A stretch of DNA of 12,568 bases from positions 1 through 12,568 of the forward strand of contig JASLKI010000096.1 of the NCBI GenBank assembly GCA_030747575.1, in the 5' to 3' direction. The notes below the pieces were generated by a model. The model saw only the letters and a program-made list of their open reading frames with translations, was not told the origin of the DNA and searched no databases. This document shows, in pieces, positions 1 to 6,914 of this stretch. Origin of the DNA: Verrucomicrobiota bacterium (GTDB taxonomy: Bacteria; Verrucomicrobiota; Verrucomicrobiia; Limisphaerales; UBA1096). The position numbers and the translations under genes are program-made. Each line of letters opens with the position of its first letter. Positions within the stretch are counted from its first letter, which is position 1.

Positions 1-616
1 CCAGCAGCGACGAGGTGATCAGCATCACCATGCCAATCAGCCAGTAGGTCTGTCCGTCGGTGGGAATCACCGATGCGAGCGGAGAGTACGATGTCCAACC
101 CGCCTGGGCAGCGCCGCCCGGGATGAAGAAACTGACCATCATGATGACGCACCCGAAAAAGAACGCCCAGAAACTTGCCATGTTCACCCGGGGAAAGGCC
201 ATGTCCACCGCGCCGATTTGCAGAGGCACCACATAGTTGCCAAACGCCGCAAATGCCGCCGGAACAATGCCCATAAACACCATTATAGTGCCGTGCATCG
301 CCCCGAACACATTGTAAAGCTCGGCGCTCATCACGCCGCCGGGCGCGACGTTGTTACCCAGCAGCGCCTCAAGCAACGGCCCCACAAACGGGACCGCCTG
401 CCCATCGTAGGCCATCGACCATCGCATGGTGGCGATCAGGCAAAACCCGAAAAACAAAAAGGCCAGCCCGCAGAACCCGTACTGCATGCCAATAACCTTG
501 TGGTCTGTGGAGAAAATGTACGTTCGCCAAAAACTCTGCTCGTGGTGCTCATGATGCTCTTCATGTTGCCCCTCGATTGCTTCAACCGTCTTGGCCGCCT
601 CTGATGTTGCGCTCAT
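1..616 (-). CDS. ctaD: Cytochrome c oxidase subunit I (aa3-type), 3'-truncated by window edge
   Basis: Catalytic subunit of the inner-membrane heme-copper terminal oxidase, which reduces O2 to water and pumps protons. The first 205 residues are visible; the rest lies beyond position 1. Seen: STDHKVIG near residue 36; transmembrane segments near 46-64, 105-126 and 150-167; AMHGTIMVFM with H108, the expected low-spin heme a ligand; GNY (N127) and DMAFPRVN (D138, N145), matching the D-channel entry residues of A-type oxidases; and GWTSYSPLA near 173. The second Asn of the usual PRxNN is Met146. The N-terminus before the first helix is His-rich (HEEHHEHHE, 19-27). The ATG at 614-616 is chosen because the conserved start of the family follows it closely. 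It has no Shine-Dalgarno sequence and a run of T lies upstream. It is the last visible gene of ctaA-ctaB-ctaD. The family is certain; the subtype cannot be settled without the C-terminal part. Confidence 0.95.
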   Translation of the reverse strand, partial: MSATSEAAKTVEAIEGQHEEHHEHHEQSFWRTYIFSTDHKVIGMQYGFCGLAFLFFGFCLIATMRWSMAYDGQAVPFVGPLLEALLGNNVAPGGVMSAELYNVFGAMHGTIMVFMGIVPAAFAAFGNYVVPLQIGAVDMAFPRVNMASFWAFFFGCVIMMVSFFIPGGAAQAGWTSYSPLASVIPTDGQTYWLIGMVMLITSSLL

Positions 617-677
617 TACAAAATTACTCAAAAAAAACTGTACCTTGTCCCCGCCGGCATCGCTGCAAAAGCGAGGC

Positions 678-707
678 AGGCTATCGGTTTGCCCACCCCT
701 CTGTCAA
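678..707 (-). promoter_or_regulatory. Weak candidate promoter for ctaD
   Basis: On the minus strand, between the ctaB stop and the ctaD start, there is a perfect TTGACA (plus-strand 702-707), an 18-base spacer and TAGCCT (678-683), a poor -10 match. It would lie about 60 bases before the ctaD start. Gene order suggests that ctaD can also be read through from ctaB. The call rests on the -35 match alone. Confidence 0.2.
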
Positions 708-719
708 TCGTCGCGTGCA

Positions 720-1658
720 TTAACCTCCAATTTTCAACTTGTCCACCACCATCAATCCCAGCAGCAGCGGCAGGTAAATGATGGAAGCAAAAAACAATCG
801 CCGGGCATTGACCATGCTTAAATCCCTTGAAAAGCGCACCGCCGCGACCAGAAAAAGCAGCCCCAGCAACACCGCCCCGAACACGTAAACCGTGCCGGTC
901 AACCTCATCGTGAAGGGCATCAGGCTGGCGATCACCAAAAACACCGTGTGGCTGATCGCTTGCCGGCCGGTTCGTGCCATACCATCGTCCACGCTTGGCA
1001 TCATCACAAACCCCGCCTTCCCGTAGTCCTCCCGGTACATCCAGGCGATCGCCATGAAATGCGGCACCTGCCAGAAAAACAGAATCGCGAACAGCGTCCA
1101 CGCCATCGGATCCACCTCGCCCCGAACGGCGGCCCAGCCCATCAGCGGCGGCAACGCGCCGGGGATCGCCCCGATGATCGTGTTCCACTCCGACTTTCGC
1201 TTGAGCGGCGTGTAAATAAAAAGGTACGTGACCAGCGTCACCGCACCTAGCACCGCCACCAGCAAATTCACCCAGGCGGCCAGGGCCAGCAACCCTCCCA
1301 CCGAGACCGATCCGCCAAGCAACAACGCCGCCTCCGCGCCGATTTGCCCGCTGGGTAGCGGACGCATGGCCGTGCGCTCCATCTTCGCGTCGTGTTCGCG
1401 CTCGAGATACTGGTTCAGAATCGACGCGCCGGCCGCCAGCAAGCCTGTGCCCAACAGCGTCAGGCCAAGCTTGGCCAAGTTCTCCACCAAGCCGCCGCTC
1501 TGCGCATCAAGTCCCGCGTAAAAACCAACCATCGTGGTGATCAGCACCATCGTCGTCAGCCGCAGCTTCACCAACTCGGAGAAAACAGACCAAGCCGTCG
1601 CTTGGTTCGCCTCATTTTTTTCCACATCTAAAACCGTTCTATCCATCAAAATAATCAA
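720..1658 (-). CDS. ctaB: Protoheme IX farnesyltransferase (heme O synthase)
   Basis: Integral membrane prenyltransferase (UbiA superfamily) that adds farnesyl diphosphate to heme B to make heme O, the substrate of CtaA. The 312 residues match the usual length. Seen: the first Asp-rich-type motif N82-x3-E86-x3-D90 followed by KMERTAMRPLPSGQ; the YTPLKRKSEWNTIIGAIPGA segment (149-168); FFWQVPHFMAIAW (194-206) and YREDYGKAGFVMMP (208-221); and about nine hydrophobic helices. The reading frame opens with TTG at 1656-1658, which overlaps the ctaA stop as TTGA (4-nt overlap, translational coupling likely). An in-frame ATG at 1644-1646 (residue 5) is an equally good start, and neither has a Shine-Dalgarno sequence. 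It lies between ctaA and ctaD, so heme A supply and the apo-oxidase are made from one block. Confidence 0.95.
   Translation of the reverse strand: MIILMDRTVLDVEKNEANQATAWSVFSELVKLRLTTMVLITTMVGFYAGLDAQSGGLVENLAKLGLTLLGTGLLAAGASILNQYLEREHDAKMERTAMRPLPSGQIGAEAALLLGGSVSVGGLLALAAWVNLLVAVLGAVTLVTYLFIYTPLKRKSEWNTIIGAIPGALPPLMGWAAVRGEVDPMAWTLFAILFFWQVPHFMAIAWMYREDYGKAGFVMMPSVDDGMARTGRQAISHTVFLVIASLMPFTMRLTGTVYVFGAVLLGLLFLVAAVRFSRDLSMVNARRLFFASIIYLPLLLGLMVVDKLKIGG
1463..1476. repeat. 14-bp perfect palindrome of the TTGGCCAA family, inside ctaB
   Basis: GGCCAAGCTTGGCC is its own reverse complement. It is followed directly by another TTGGCCAA (1471-1478, overlapping). It belongs to the iterated TTGGCCAA/CGCTTGGC word family found through the window. 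Confidence 0.6.
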
Positions 1659-2797
1659 ACCGCCATCGCCGCCGCTTGGCCGGGATCGATTGCCCCGCCA
1701 TCGCTGCGCTTGGCCAGGCGCTCAGCCGCTTCCGCACCATCACCGACAAACACGCATCGCTTGACCGCCAGCAGCAGCAAACTGCTCAATGCGAGGCAGG
1801 CCGCGCCCAGCACCACGTGCCCCGTGGCCACGTCCGCCGCCTTGTTGCTCAAAATCGTCCAGATTCCCATGCCGGCCTGTGCGACAACCATCGCCAGCAA
1901 TACATAACCCGCCTTCGTAAAAACGTGCGCATGGCCAAGCCTCCGCCGCACCTTCACCGCAAACGCCACCACCAAGGCCAGTGTCGCCACCGCACCCAGT
2001 CGGTGCAGCATCTGTAGCCAAACATGCCACGATAAAATCTCGTGTCCACTGGCAAGGAACATCTTCGGATTCCCCTGCGCGTCGAGCAACTGGTTTGCGG
2101 CATGGAGGCTCTTTTGTAATTCGTAACGGTTCTCGTTGTAAGTGGCGACCGACACCTCATCCGTCGCCGGCCAAACTTGGCCGTGCGCCAGCGGAAAATC
2201 CCAAATCGCCAAGCCGGCATGCTGATGCCGCATCGTCGCCCCCAACAGCAGTTGCACGAAAACCAGGCAAATCACCGCCACCAAGATGCCGTTGAGCGCC
2301 GCAAAACCGGCCCGGTCGCTCACATTCACCCGCTGCCACCAAGCGCTGGTAACCAGTGCTATCGCACAAACCAAAACCAGGAACAACTGCGCCACGGCAC
2401 CGTGAATCAGCCCCAGATTTTGATTGATCTCAGTCACCCGCAGCCCGCCGAGTACCCCCTGGACCACGACCAGAACAAGCGCACCAATCCCGAGCAGCCG
2501 CACCCATTTGCGGGCTTCTTTCGCCCAAAGCCAGATCGCCAAGCCGATGGTCAAAAACCCGACAAACGACGCCATCAACCGGTGGGAATGCTCCTCAAAT
2601 ATACCGAACTTCCCGAGCCATTGGTCGAATGGCACCAAAAACATGTTGTATCCGTAGGTAGTCGGCCAATCAGGCACAGCCATCCCCACCCCCTTGCTCG
2701 TCACCAATCCGCCAATCCCAACAAGTGCCAGTGTCGCCAATGCAGTGAACATGGCGAACCGGTGCAACCAAGGATTATTCTGCGATCGTGCAGACAT
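1655..2797 (-). CDS. ctaA: Heme A synthase (COX15/CtaA family)
   Basis: Membrane enzyme that oxidises the C8 methyl of heme O to a formyl group, giving heme A for the aa3 oxidase. With the ATG start it has 380 residues. Seen: eight hydrophobic helices; GGLVTSKGVGMAVPDWPTTY in the first periplasmic loop (about 29-48); EEHSHR with the ExxH pair E69/H72; NQNLGLIHGAVAQ with H132; MLHRLG with H265; and GHVVLG with H327. These four His are the expected heme ligands of the two four-helix halves. A periplasmic stretch of about 55 residues separates helices 5 and 6 (WDFPLAHGQVWP onward). The C-terminus is a hydrophilic tail of about 30 residues. I chose the ATG at 2795-2797 over the in-frame TTG at 2810-2812, which adds only MLRFL; neither has a Shine-Dalgarno sequence. 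It is the first gene of the oxidase block, with a CRP-type site about 100 bases upstream. Confidence 0.93.
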   Translation of the reverse strand: MSARSQNNPWLHRFAMFTALATLALVGIGGLVTSKGVGMAVPDWPTTYGYNMFLVPFDQWLGKFGIFEEHSHRLMASFVGFLTIGLAIWLWAKEARKWVRLLGIGALVLVVVQGVLGGLRVTEINQNLGLIHGAVAQLFLVLVCAIALVTSAWWQRVNVSDRAGFAALNGILVAVICLVFVQLLLGATMRHQHAGLAIWDFPLAHGQVWPATDEVSVATYNENRYELQKSLHAANQLLDAQGNPKMFLASGHEILSWHVWLQMLHRLGAVATLALVVAFAVKVRRRLGHAHVFTKAGYVLLAMVVAQAGMGIWTILSNKAADVATGHVVLGAACLALSSLLLLAVKRCVFVGDGAEAAERLAKRSDGGAIDPGQAAAMAV

Positions 2798-2820
2798 CAA
2801 AAACCGAAGCAAACCAGGAA

Positions 2821-2844
2821 AAAACAGATGTCCTAACCTGTTTT
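2821..2844. repeat. Inverted repeat in the ctaA leader
   Basis: AAAACAG, 10 bases, then CTGTTTT: perfect 7-base arms lying 24 bases upstream of the ctaA ATG. It could be an operator or a leader hairpin. The arms are A/T-rich and short, so chance is not excluded. Confidence 0.3.
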
Positions 2845-2894
2845 CGACTCAAACAGCGCGAAACGTATCACCGGAAAAAAGGCGGGGCAACTTC

Positions 2895-2914
2895 ATTGTG
2901 AAATAATTCACAAT
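2895..2914. promoter_or_regulatory. CRP/FNR-family type operator between divergent ctaA and gdhA
   Basis: ATTGTGAAATAATTCACAAT has perfect 8-base arms (ATTGTGAA/TTCACAAT) around a 4-base centre. It contains TGTGA-N6-TCACA (2897-2912), exactly the half-site spacing and sequence of the CRP consensus. It lies 98 bases upstream of the ctaA ATG and 141 bases upstream of the gdhA ATG, in the only divergent control region of this part of the window. The regulator and its ligand are unknown. No crp-like gene is in the window. Confidence 0.55.
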
Positions 2915-2926
2915 CTCGCCTCTCGC

Positions 2927-3024
2927 CGCTTGGCTTCATTCGTCCTCCCCGGAACTCGCTTGGACAGGCGAATTGCGTCCCGCCGAAATTATTCTGTTTA
3001 CAACGTTGTCTCAAATCGCTTGGC
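2927..3024 (+). repeat. Cluster of CGCTTGGC iterated octamers in the ctaA-gdhA spacer
   Basis: Exact copies lie at 2927-2934 and 3017-3024, with a one-mismatch copy (CGCTTGGA) at 2957-2964. All are on the plus strand, and another exact copy follows inside gdhA at 3137-3144. The 257-base spacer otherwise holds the CRP-type site and the ctaA leader inverted repeat. I see no convincing -35/-10 pair for gdhA. Confidence 0.55.
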
Positions 3025-3054
3025 TTTTGTTGCAACTGCCAGACCGGCAACCCC

Positions 3055-4473
3055 ATGATGAACGACCCCAACGAAATCACCTTCCGCAAAAGCGTCGACC
3101 TGATGTTCGACCGCGCCACCGCCACCATGGATCTGCCGCTTGGCCTCGCCGAACAAATCCGAAGCTGCAACTCGGTCTATCAGGTGCAGTTCGGCGTCAA
3201 GCTGGGAGACAGCTATGAGGTATTCACCGGCTGGCGCGCCGTTCACAGCGAACACATCCTGCCGGTCAAGGGCGGCATCCGCTACGCCGATTTCGCCAAC
3301 CAGGACGAGGTTGAGGCGTTGGCGGCGTTGATGTCGTACAAGTGCGCCATCGTGATGATCCCCTTCGGCGGCTCCAAGGGTGCGCTCAAGATCGACCCAA
3401 GGCAGTACAGTGAAAAAGATCTCGAGAAAATCACCCGCCGGTTTGCACAGGAATTGGCCAAGCGCGACCTCATCCACCCAAGCCTCAATGTGCCCGCACC
3501 CGACATGGGCACCGGCGAACGCGAAATGGGCTGGATCTCAGACACGTACCAATCCCTGTTCCCCGGCCAGGCAAACGGCATGGGCTGCGTCACCGGCAAG
3601 CCGGTGCACCTCGGCGGCATCAACGGCCGCGTCGAGGCCACCGGCCGCGGCGTGCAGTTCGGCCTGCGCGAGTACTTCCGCCACCCCGACGATATTGCCC
3701 GCGCCAGGCTCGACGGCTCACTCGAGGGCAAACGCATCATTGTGCAGGGCCTCGGCAACGTCGGCTACCACGCCGCCAAGTTCCTCAGCGAGGAGGACGG
3801 CGCGAAGATCACCGGCATCATCGAGCGCGACGGCGCAATCAGCTCCGCGGACGGCCTCGACGTCGAGGCAGTCAAGGCTCACATCGCCACCAACCACGGT
3901 GTCAAAGGTTTCCCCGGCGCTGACTACACCGGGAACGGCCCGGCGATGCTCGAGGCCGAGTGCGATATCCTCATCCCCGCCGCGATGGAAGGCGTCATCA
4001 GCCTGCAAAACGCCGCCAAAATCCAGGCCCCGCTCATCGCCGAGGCGGCCAACGGCCCGGTCACCTACGCCGCCGATGAGATTCTCCGAGAAAAGGGAAC
4101 CGTCATCATCCCGGACGCCTACCTCAACGCTGGCGGCGTCACCGTCTCCTATTTTGAGTGGGTGAAAAATCTCGCCCGCATTCGGTTCGGCTACCTCGAG
4201 CGGCGCAACGAGGAGCGGCGCGGCCAGATGCTTGTCGAGGCCCTCGAGAAGATGCTCAACACCACCGTCCCGCAGGAAATCCGCGACCAACTCACCACCG
4301 GCTCAGACGAACTCGCCCTCGTCCGCTCCGGCCTCGACGACACCATGCGCAACGCCTACAACAACATCCGCGACATCTTCAATGCCCGCGAAAAAGTCGT
4401 CGACCTCCGCACAGCCGCCTTCGTCTGCGGCATTGAGCGCATCGCAAAACGCTACGAAAGCATGGGCATCTAA
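3055..4473 (+). CDS. gdhA: Glutamate dehydrogenase family enzyme (Glu/Leu/Phe/Val dehydrogenase)
   Basis: Cytosolic NAD(P)-dependent oxidative deamination of an amino acid, probably glutamate to 2-oxoglutarate plus ammonia. The 472 residues are longer than the roughly 420-430 of typical NAD-type bacterial GDHs. Seen: KGGIRY (K72), MSYKCAIVMIPFGGSKGA (K96 and K108) and PAPDMGTGEREMGW (D150), so the three lysines and the aspartate of the active site are present with the usual spacing; TGKPVHLGGINGRVEATGRG (180-199); a Rossmann domain with GLGNVG (232-237); and EAANGPVT and PDAYLNAGGVTVSYFEW in the second domain. The start is ATG at 3055, with a second ATG immediately after and no Shine-Dalgarno sequence. 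It is divergent from ctaA and alone in its unit. Substrate choice (Glu against Leu/Val) cannot be fixed by eye; glutamate is favoured by overall resemblance. Confidence 0.92.
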   Translation: MMNDPNEITFRKSVDLMFDRATATMDLPLGLAEQIRSCNSVYQVQFGVKLGDSYEVFTGWRAVHSEHILPVKGGIRYADFANQDEVEALAALMSYKCAIVMIPFGGSKGALKIDPRQYSEKDLEKITRRFAQELAKRDLIHPSLNVPAPDMGTGEREMGWISDTYQSLFPGQANGMGCVTGKPVHLGGINGRVEATGRGVQFGLREYFRHPDDIARARLDGSLEGKRIIVQGLGNVGYHAAKFLSEEDGAKITGIIERDGAISSADGLDVEAVKAHIATNHGVKGFPGADYTGNGPAMLEAECDILIPAAMEGVISLQNAAKIQAPLIAEAANGPVTYAADEILREKGTVIIPDAYLNAGGVTVSYFEWVKNLARIRFGYLERRNEERRGQMLVEALEKMLNTTVPQEIRDQLTTGSDELALVRSGLDDTMRNAYNNIRDIFNAREKVVDLRTAAFVCGIERIAKRYESMGI

Positions 4474-4491
4474 AGAGAGTTTCAAGTTTTC

Positions 4492-4650
4492 AGTATCCGT
4501 GTTTATCCGTGAAAGCCGCGTCTCAAAAAGTTTTCAGCTCGAAAATGGGACGTAGATTTTAAGGATGAACAGGATTCACTCCTTTTCTCGTACCAATCAG
4601 CGTTCATTTGTGTCCCCCTTTTTTAGAGTTTTTCGTGCCATTCGCGGTTG
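4492..4650. repeat. Gap with degenerate short tandem words (ATCCGTG / ATCAGCG / ATTCGCGG)
   Basis: The 233-base gap between gdhA and cysS looks non-coding. It holds TATCCGTGTTTATCCGTG at about 4494-4511, AATCAGCGTTCATTTGTGTC at about 4596-4615, and CGTGCCATTCGCGGTTG at about 4635-4651. Between them lies AAGGATGAACAGGATT (4561-4576). All share a loose period of about 10-11 bases built on (C)AT(C/T)nGnG. I recall similar 'ATCCGTGTTCATCCGTG' strings as common intergenic repeats in Verrucomicrobiota, Planctomycetota and related metagenomes; that is memory, not a search. No terminator for gdhA is evident. Confidence 0.45.
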
Positions 4651-4706
4651 AAGGTTCCGGTTCCAGCTTCACTTTGCTGCGGCAGCGATTAGTCTGTCGC
4701 CGCTTT

Positions 4707-6125
4707 ATGGGCTTGAAAGTCTTCAACACTCTGTCGCGTTCGGTCGAACCGTTCGTGCCACTCAGTCCCGCAGGGAAAAAGGTCGGCATCTACTGCTGCG
4801 GTCCAACCGTGCACGACTTCGCGCACATCGGGAACTTCCGCACGTTCGTCTTTGCCGACATCGTCCGTCGCTATCTCACCTTCCGCGGCTTCGACGTGCG
4901 GTACGTCATGAACATCACCGACGTGGAGGACAAAATCATCCGGCGCGTGAACGAGTCCGGCAAGTCGCTGGCCGAGTTCACCGGCGAATTCGAGCAGGCC
5001 TTCTTCGCCGACCTCGAGGCCCTTGGCTGCCAAATGCCACACGACCGGCCGCACGCCACCGCGTTCATCGGCCCGATCATCAAGCTCATCAAAAAGCTCG
5101 AGTCGACCGGCATAGCCTACAAGGCCAACGACGGCTCTGTCTATTTCAGCATCGAGACATACCGCGAAGCCGGAAACAAATACGGCCAACTGCTCAACAT
5201 CAATCCCGACGAAATGCGTCCCGGCGAACGCGTCAGCAGCGACGAGTACGAAAAGGAATCGATCGCCGACTTCGCCCTTTGGAAGGCCCGCGTGCCGGAG
5301 GACGGCGAGGTGTTTTGGGACAGCCCGTGGGGCGAGGGCCGGCCCGGCTGGCACATCGAGTGTAGCGCCATGAGCATGGAACTGCTCGGGCCAAGTTTCG
5401 ACCTCCACCTCGGTGGCGAGGATTTGGTGTTCCCCCATCACGAGGACGAGATCGCCCAGAGCGAAGGCGCCTGCCGGCAGTGCGACGGACACAGGTTCGT
5501 CAAGTACTGGATGCACGGCGCGCACCTGCTAGTAGAGGGCAAAAAGATGAGCAAATCGCTAGGCAATTTTTTTACGCTGCGCGATCTTCTGGCCAAGGGC
5601 AGCGCCGGGCGCGAGGTGCGTTACCTCATGATATCCGCCCACTACCGCGAGACGTTCAACTTCACGCTCGACAACCTTACCGGTGCAAAAACCGCGCTGA
5701 GTCGCATCGACGAATGCACCGCCAAGCTGCGCGAACTCGCGCTTGGCCAAACGGCCGAACCAACCGCCGACTCGCCGCTCGTCACGCACTTCACGGAGGC
5801 GATGGACGATGACCTCAACGTCTCCGCCGCCTGGGGCGCGGTGTTCGACTGGGTACGCGACACCAACCGCAAACTCGCAGCCAATGACCTCACCGCCGAG
5901 ACAGCGGCAACCGAGTTGGCCAACTGGGAACACATCAACAGCGTGCTCGGCATCGAGTCGATCGAGGAGGAAGCGCCGCCGGAAATCGCCGCCCTCGCCG
6001 AGGAACGCCAAGCCGCCCGCAAGGCCAAAAACTTCACCCGCTCCGACCAAATCCGCGACGAACTCGCCGCCCAAGGCTGGATTATCGAAGACACCCCAAA
6101 AGGCCCCCGAGTCAAGCGCGCTTAA
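4707..6125 (+). CDS. cysS: Cysteinyl-tRNA synthetase
   Basis: Class I aminoacyl-tRNA synthetase that charges tRNA-Cys. The 472 residues from the chosen ATG are close to the E. coli length (461). Seen: YCCGPTVHDFAHIGN with zinc ligand C31 and the HIGN signature (40-43); MNITDVEDKI (68-77); GWHIECSAM with C219; GGEDLVFPHHEDEIAQSE with H244 and E248, completing the zinc site C31/C219/H244/E248; and KMSKS (280-284). The C-terminal anticodon-binding region includes an RxAKNFxxSDxIRDELAxxGW-type tail, about residues 427-452. The frame is open back to 4608, but those 33 codons run through the intergenic repeat words and resemble no CysRS, so the ATG at 4707 is preferred. There is no Shine-Dalgarno sequence. 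It stands alone and converges on lplA/lipM. Confidence 0.97.
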   Translation: MGLKVFNTLSRSVEPFVPLSPAGKKVGIYCCGPTVHDFAHIGNFRTFVFADIVRRYLTFRGFDVRYVMNITDVEDKIIRRVNESGKSLAEFTGEFEQAFFADLEALGCQMPHDRPHATAFIGPIIKLIKKLESTGIAYKANDGSVYFSIETYREAGNKYGQLLNINPDEMRPGERVSSDEYEKESIADFALWKARVPEDGEVFWDSPWGEGRPGWHIECSAMSMELLGPSFDLHLGGEDLVFPHHEDEIAQSEGACRQCDGHRFVKYWMHGAHLLVEGKKMSKSLGNFFTLRDLLAKGSAGREVRYLMISAHYRETFNFTLDNLTGAKTALSRIDECTAKLRELALGQTAEPTADSPLVTHFTEAMDDDLNVSAAWGAVFDWVRDTNRKLAANDLTAETAATELANWEHINSVLGIESIEEEAPPEIAALAEERQAARKAKNFTRSDQIRDELAAQGWIIEDTPKGPRVKRA

Positions 6126-6149
6126 TCCAAGCACGACACCGCGCGGAAA

Positions 6150-6217
6150 GGGAGGGACGAGTTCCACCCCGTTCGAAATTATTATTGAAATAGGGCAAGC
6201 TGGAACTTGCCCCTCCC
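6150..6217. repeat. REP/BIME-like inverted pair of hairpins between convergent genes
   Basis: The plus strand at 6150-6174 reads GGGAGGGACGAG, loop TTCCAC, CCCGTTC: an imperfect hairpin with one mismatch and one G-T pair. The minus strand at 6193-6217 reads GGGAGGGGCAAG, loop TTCCAG, CTTGCCC: a perfect 7-bp hairpin. The two copies follow the same template (GGGAGGG, stem, TTCCAS loop, stem) in inverted orientation around an A/T-rich centre (6175-6192). A GGAG tetranucleotide at the 5' side of a hairpin is a known feature of bacterial REP elements. It fills most of the 108-base convergent gap between cysS and lplA/lipM and may also end transcription, though neither strand has a proper U-run. 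Confidence 0.6.
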
Positions 6218-6233
6218 GCACTTCAAAATGCGT

Positions 6234-6914
6234 TCACCGCTTTTGATTGTAGACATCGGTGGCGTATTTTCGCTTGGCCAAGCTGGTCGATTCGTCGATG
6301 AACGACACGCCCGGTTGCCACTCGCTCCAATCGCTCTCCACCAGCATTGCGATCTCCCACGCCTCACGATCAATCCCGGTGGACTTTGCCTGCACCGAAC
6401 CTTGGATTAGCAGCCCGTCGCGGTTGCGGCGCTGGGCAGCCCCTGCGATTTTTTGCCCGTTAAAAAGCAGGTCGCATTGTTCCGCTCCAACGAAGCATTG
6501 CCCCGGCCCGGTCGCTCGCGCTTCTGGGCAAAGCTCGGTCGCCACACCACAAACATCAAACGCATGGCGAACCCATTCGTGCACACATCGATAACTCTCT
6601 TCGGCTTTCAGTTCCCACGCCGGATGAGTCGGTGGGAAAGTCAGGCTATACGTCCACTCAACCTCGTCGTGCAGCACAACCCCCCCGCCAGTCGGTCGGC
6701 GAATGAGCGGTCCCAACCCGGTCAACGCCTCCACATCGGTGTACCGTTGGAAATACCCGAACGACGCCGATGGCTGATCCCACGAATAAAACCGCAGCAC
6801 CGCTTGCCCAAGCGCGGTGGCGTGCTGCAGAAGGAGCTCGTCCGCAGCCATGTTCCAAGACGGCGAACCGGCTTGTCCATGCCAAATTCGGAGCGCTTGA
6901 CCGCCGGTGTTCAT
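6234..6914 (-). CDS. Lipoate-protein ligase / octanoyltransferase family (LplA/LipM-like)
   Basis: Member of the BPL/LplA/LipB fold that attaches lipoate or octanoate to the lysine of lipoyl domains (pyruvate and 2-oxoglutarate dehydrogenases, GcvH). It has 226 residues. Seen: RRPTGGGVVLHD (72-83), the acyl-binding signature; GQKIAGAAQRR with K155, the conserved catalytic lysine; LLIQGS (168-173); and C140 in GQCF just before it, which resembles the position of the nucleophilic Cys of LipM octanoyltransferases. LipM activity is therefore as likely as ligase activity. It is shorter than E. coli LplA (about 340) and lacks that enzyme's C-terminal domain. The ATG at 6912-6914 is chosen because it overlaps the nth stop as ATGA; the frame extends upstream to 7022, but only through nth. 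It is the last gene of the operon and converges on cysS. Confidence 0.88.
   Translation of the reverse strand: MNTGGQALRIWHGQAGSPSWNMAADELLLQHATALGQAVLRFYSWDQPSASFGYFQRYTDVEALTGLGPLIRRPTGGGVVLHDEVEWTYSLTFPPTHPAWELKAEESYRCVHEWVRHAFDVCGVATELCPEARATGPGQCFVGAEQCDLLFNGQKIAGAAQRRNRDGLLIQGSVQAKSTGIDREAWEIAMLVESDWSEWQPGVSFIDESTSLAKRKYATDVYNQKR

Noticed and set aside
4608..4706. N-terminal extension of cysS by 33 codons
   Set aside because: The extension translates intergenic repeat words and matches no CysRS N-terminus; the ATG at 4707 gives the normal family length.
5559..6221. Long antisense frames opposite cysS (also 4689-5525 and 3718-4290)
   Set aside because: They mirror a certain gene on the other strand, show low-complexity or Arg/Ala-biased composition and no domain.
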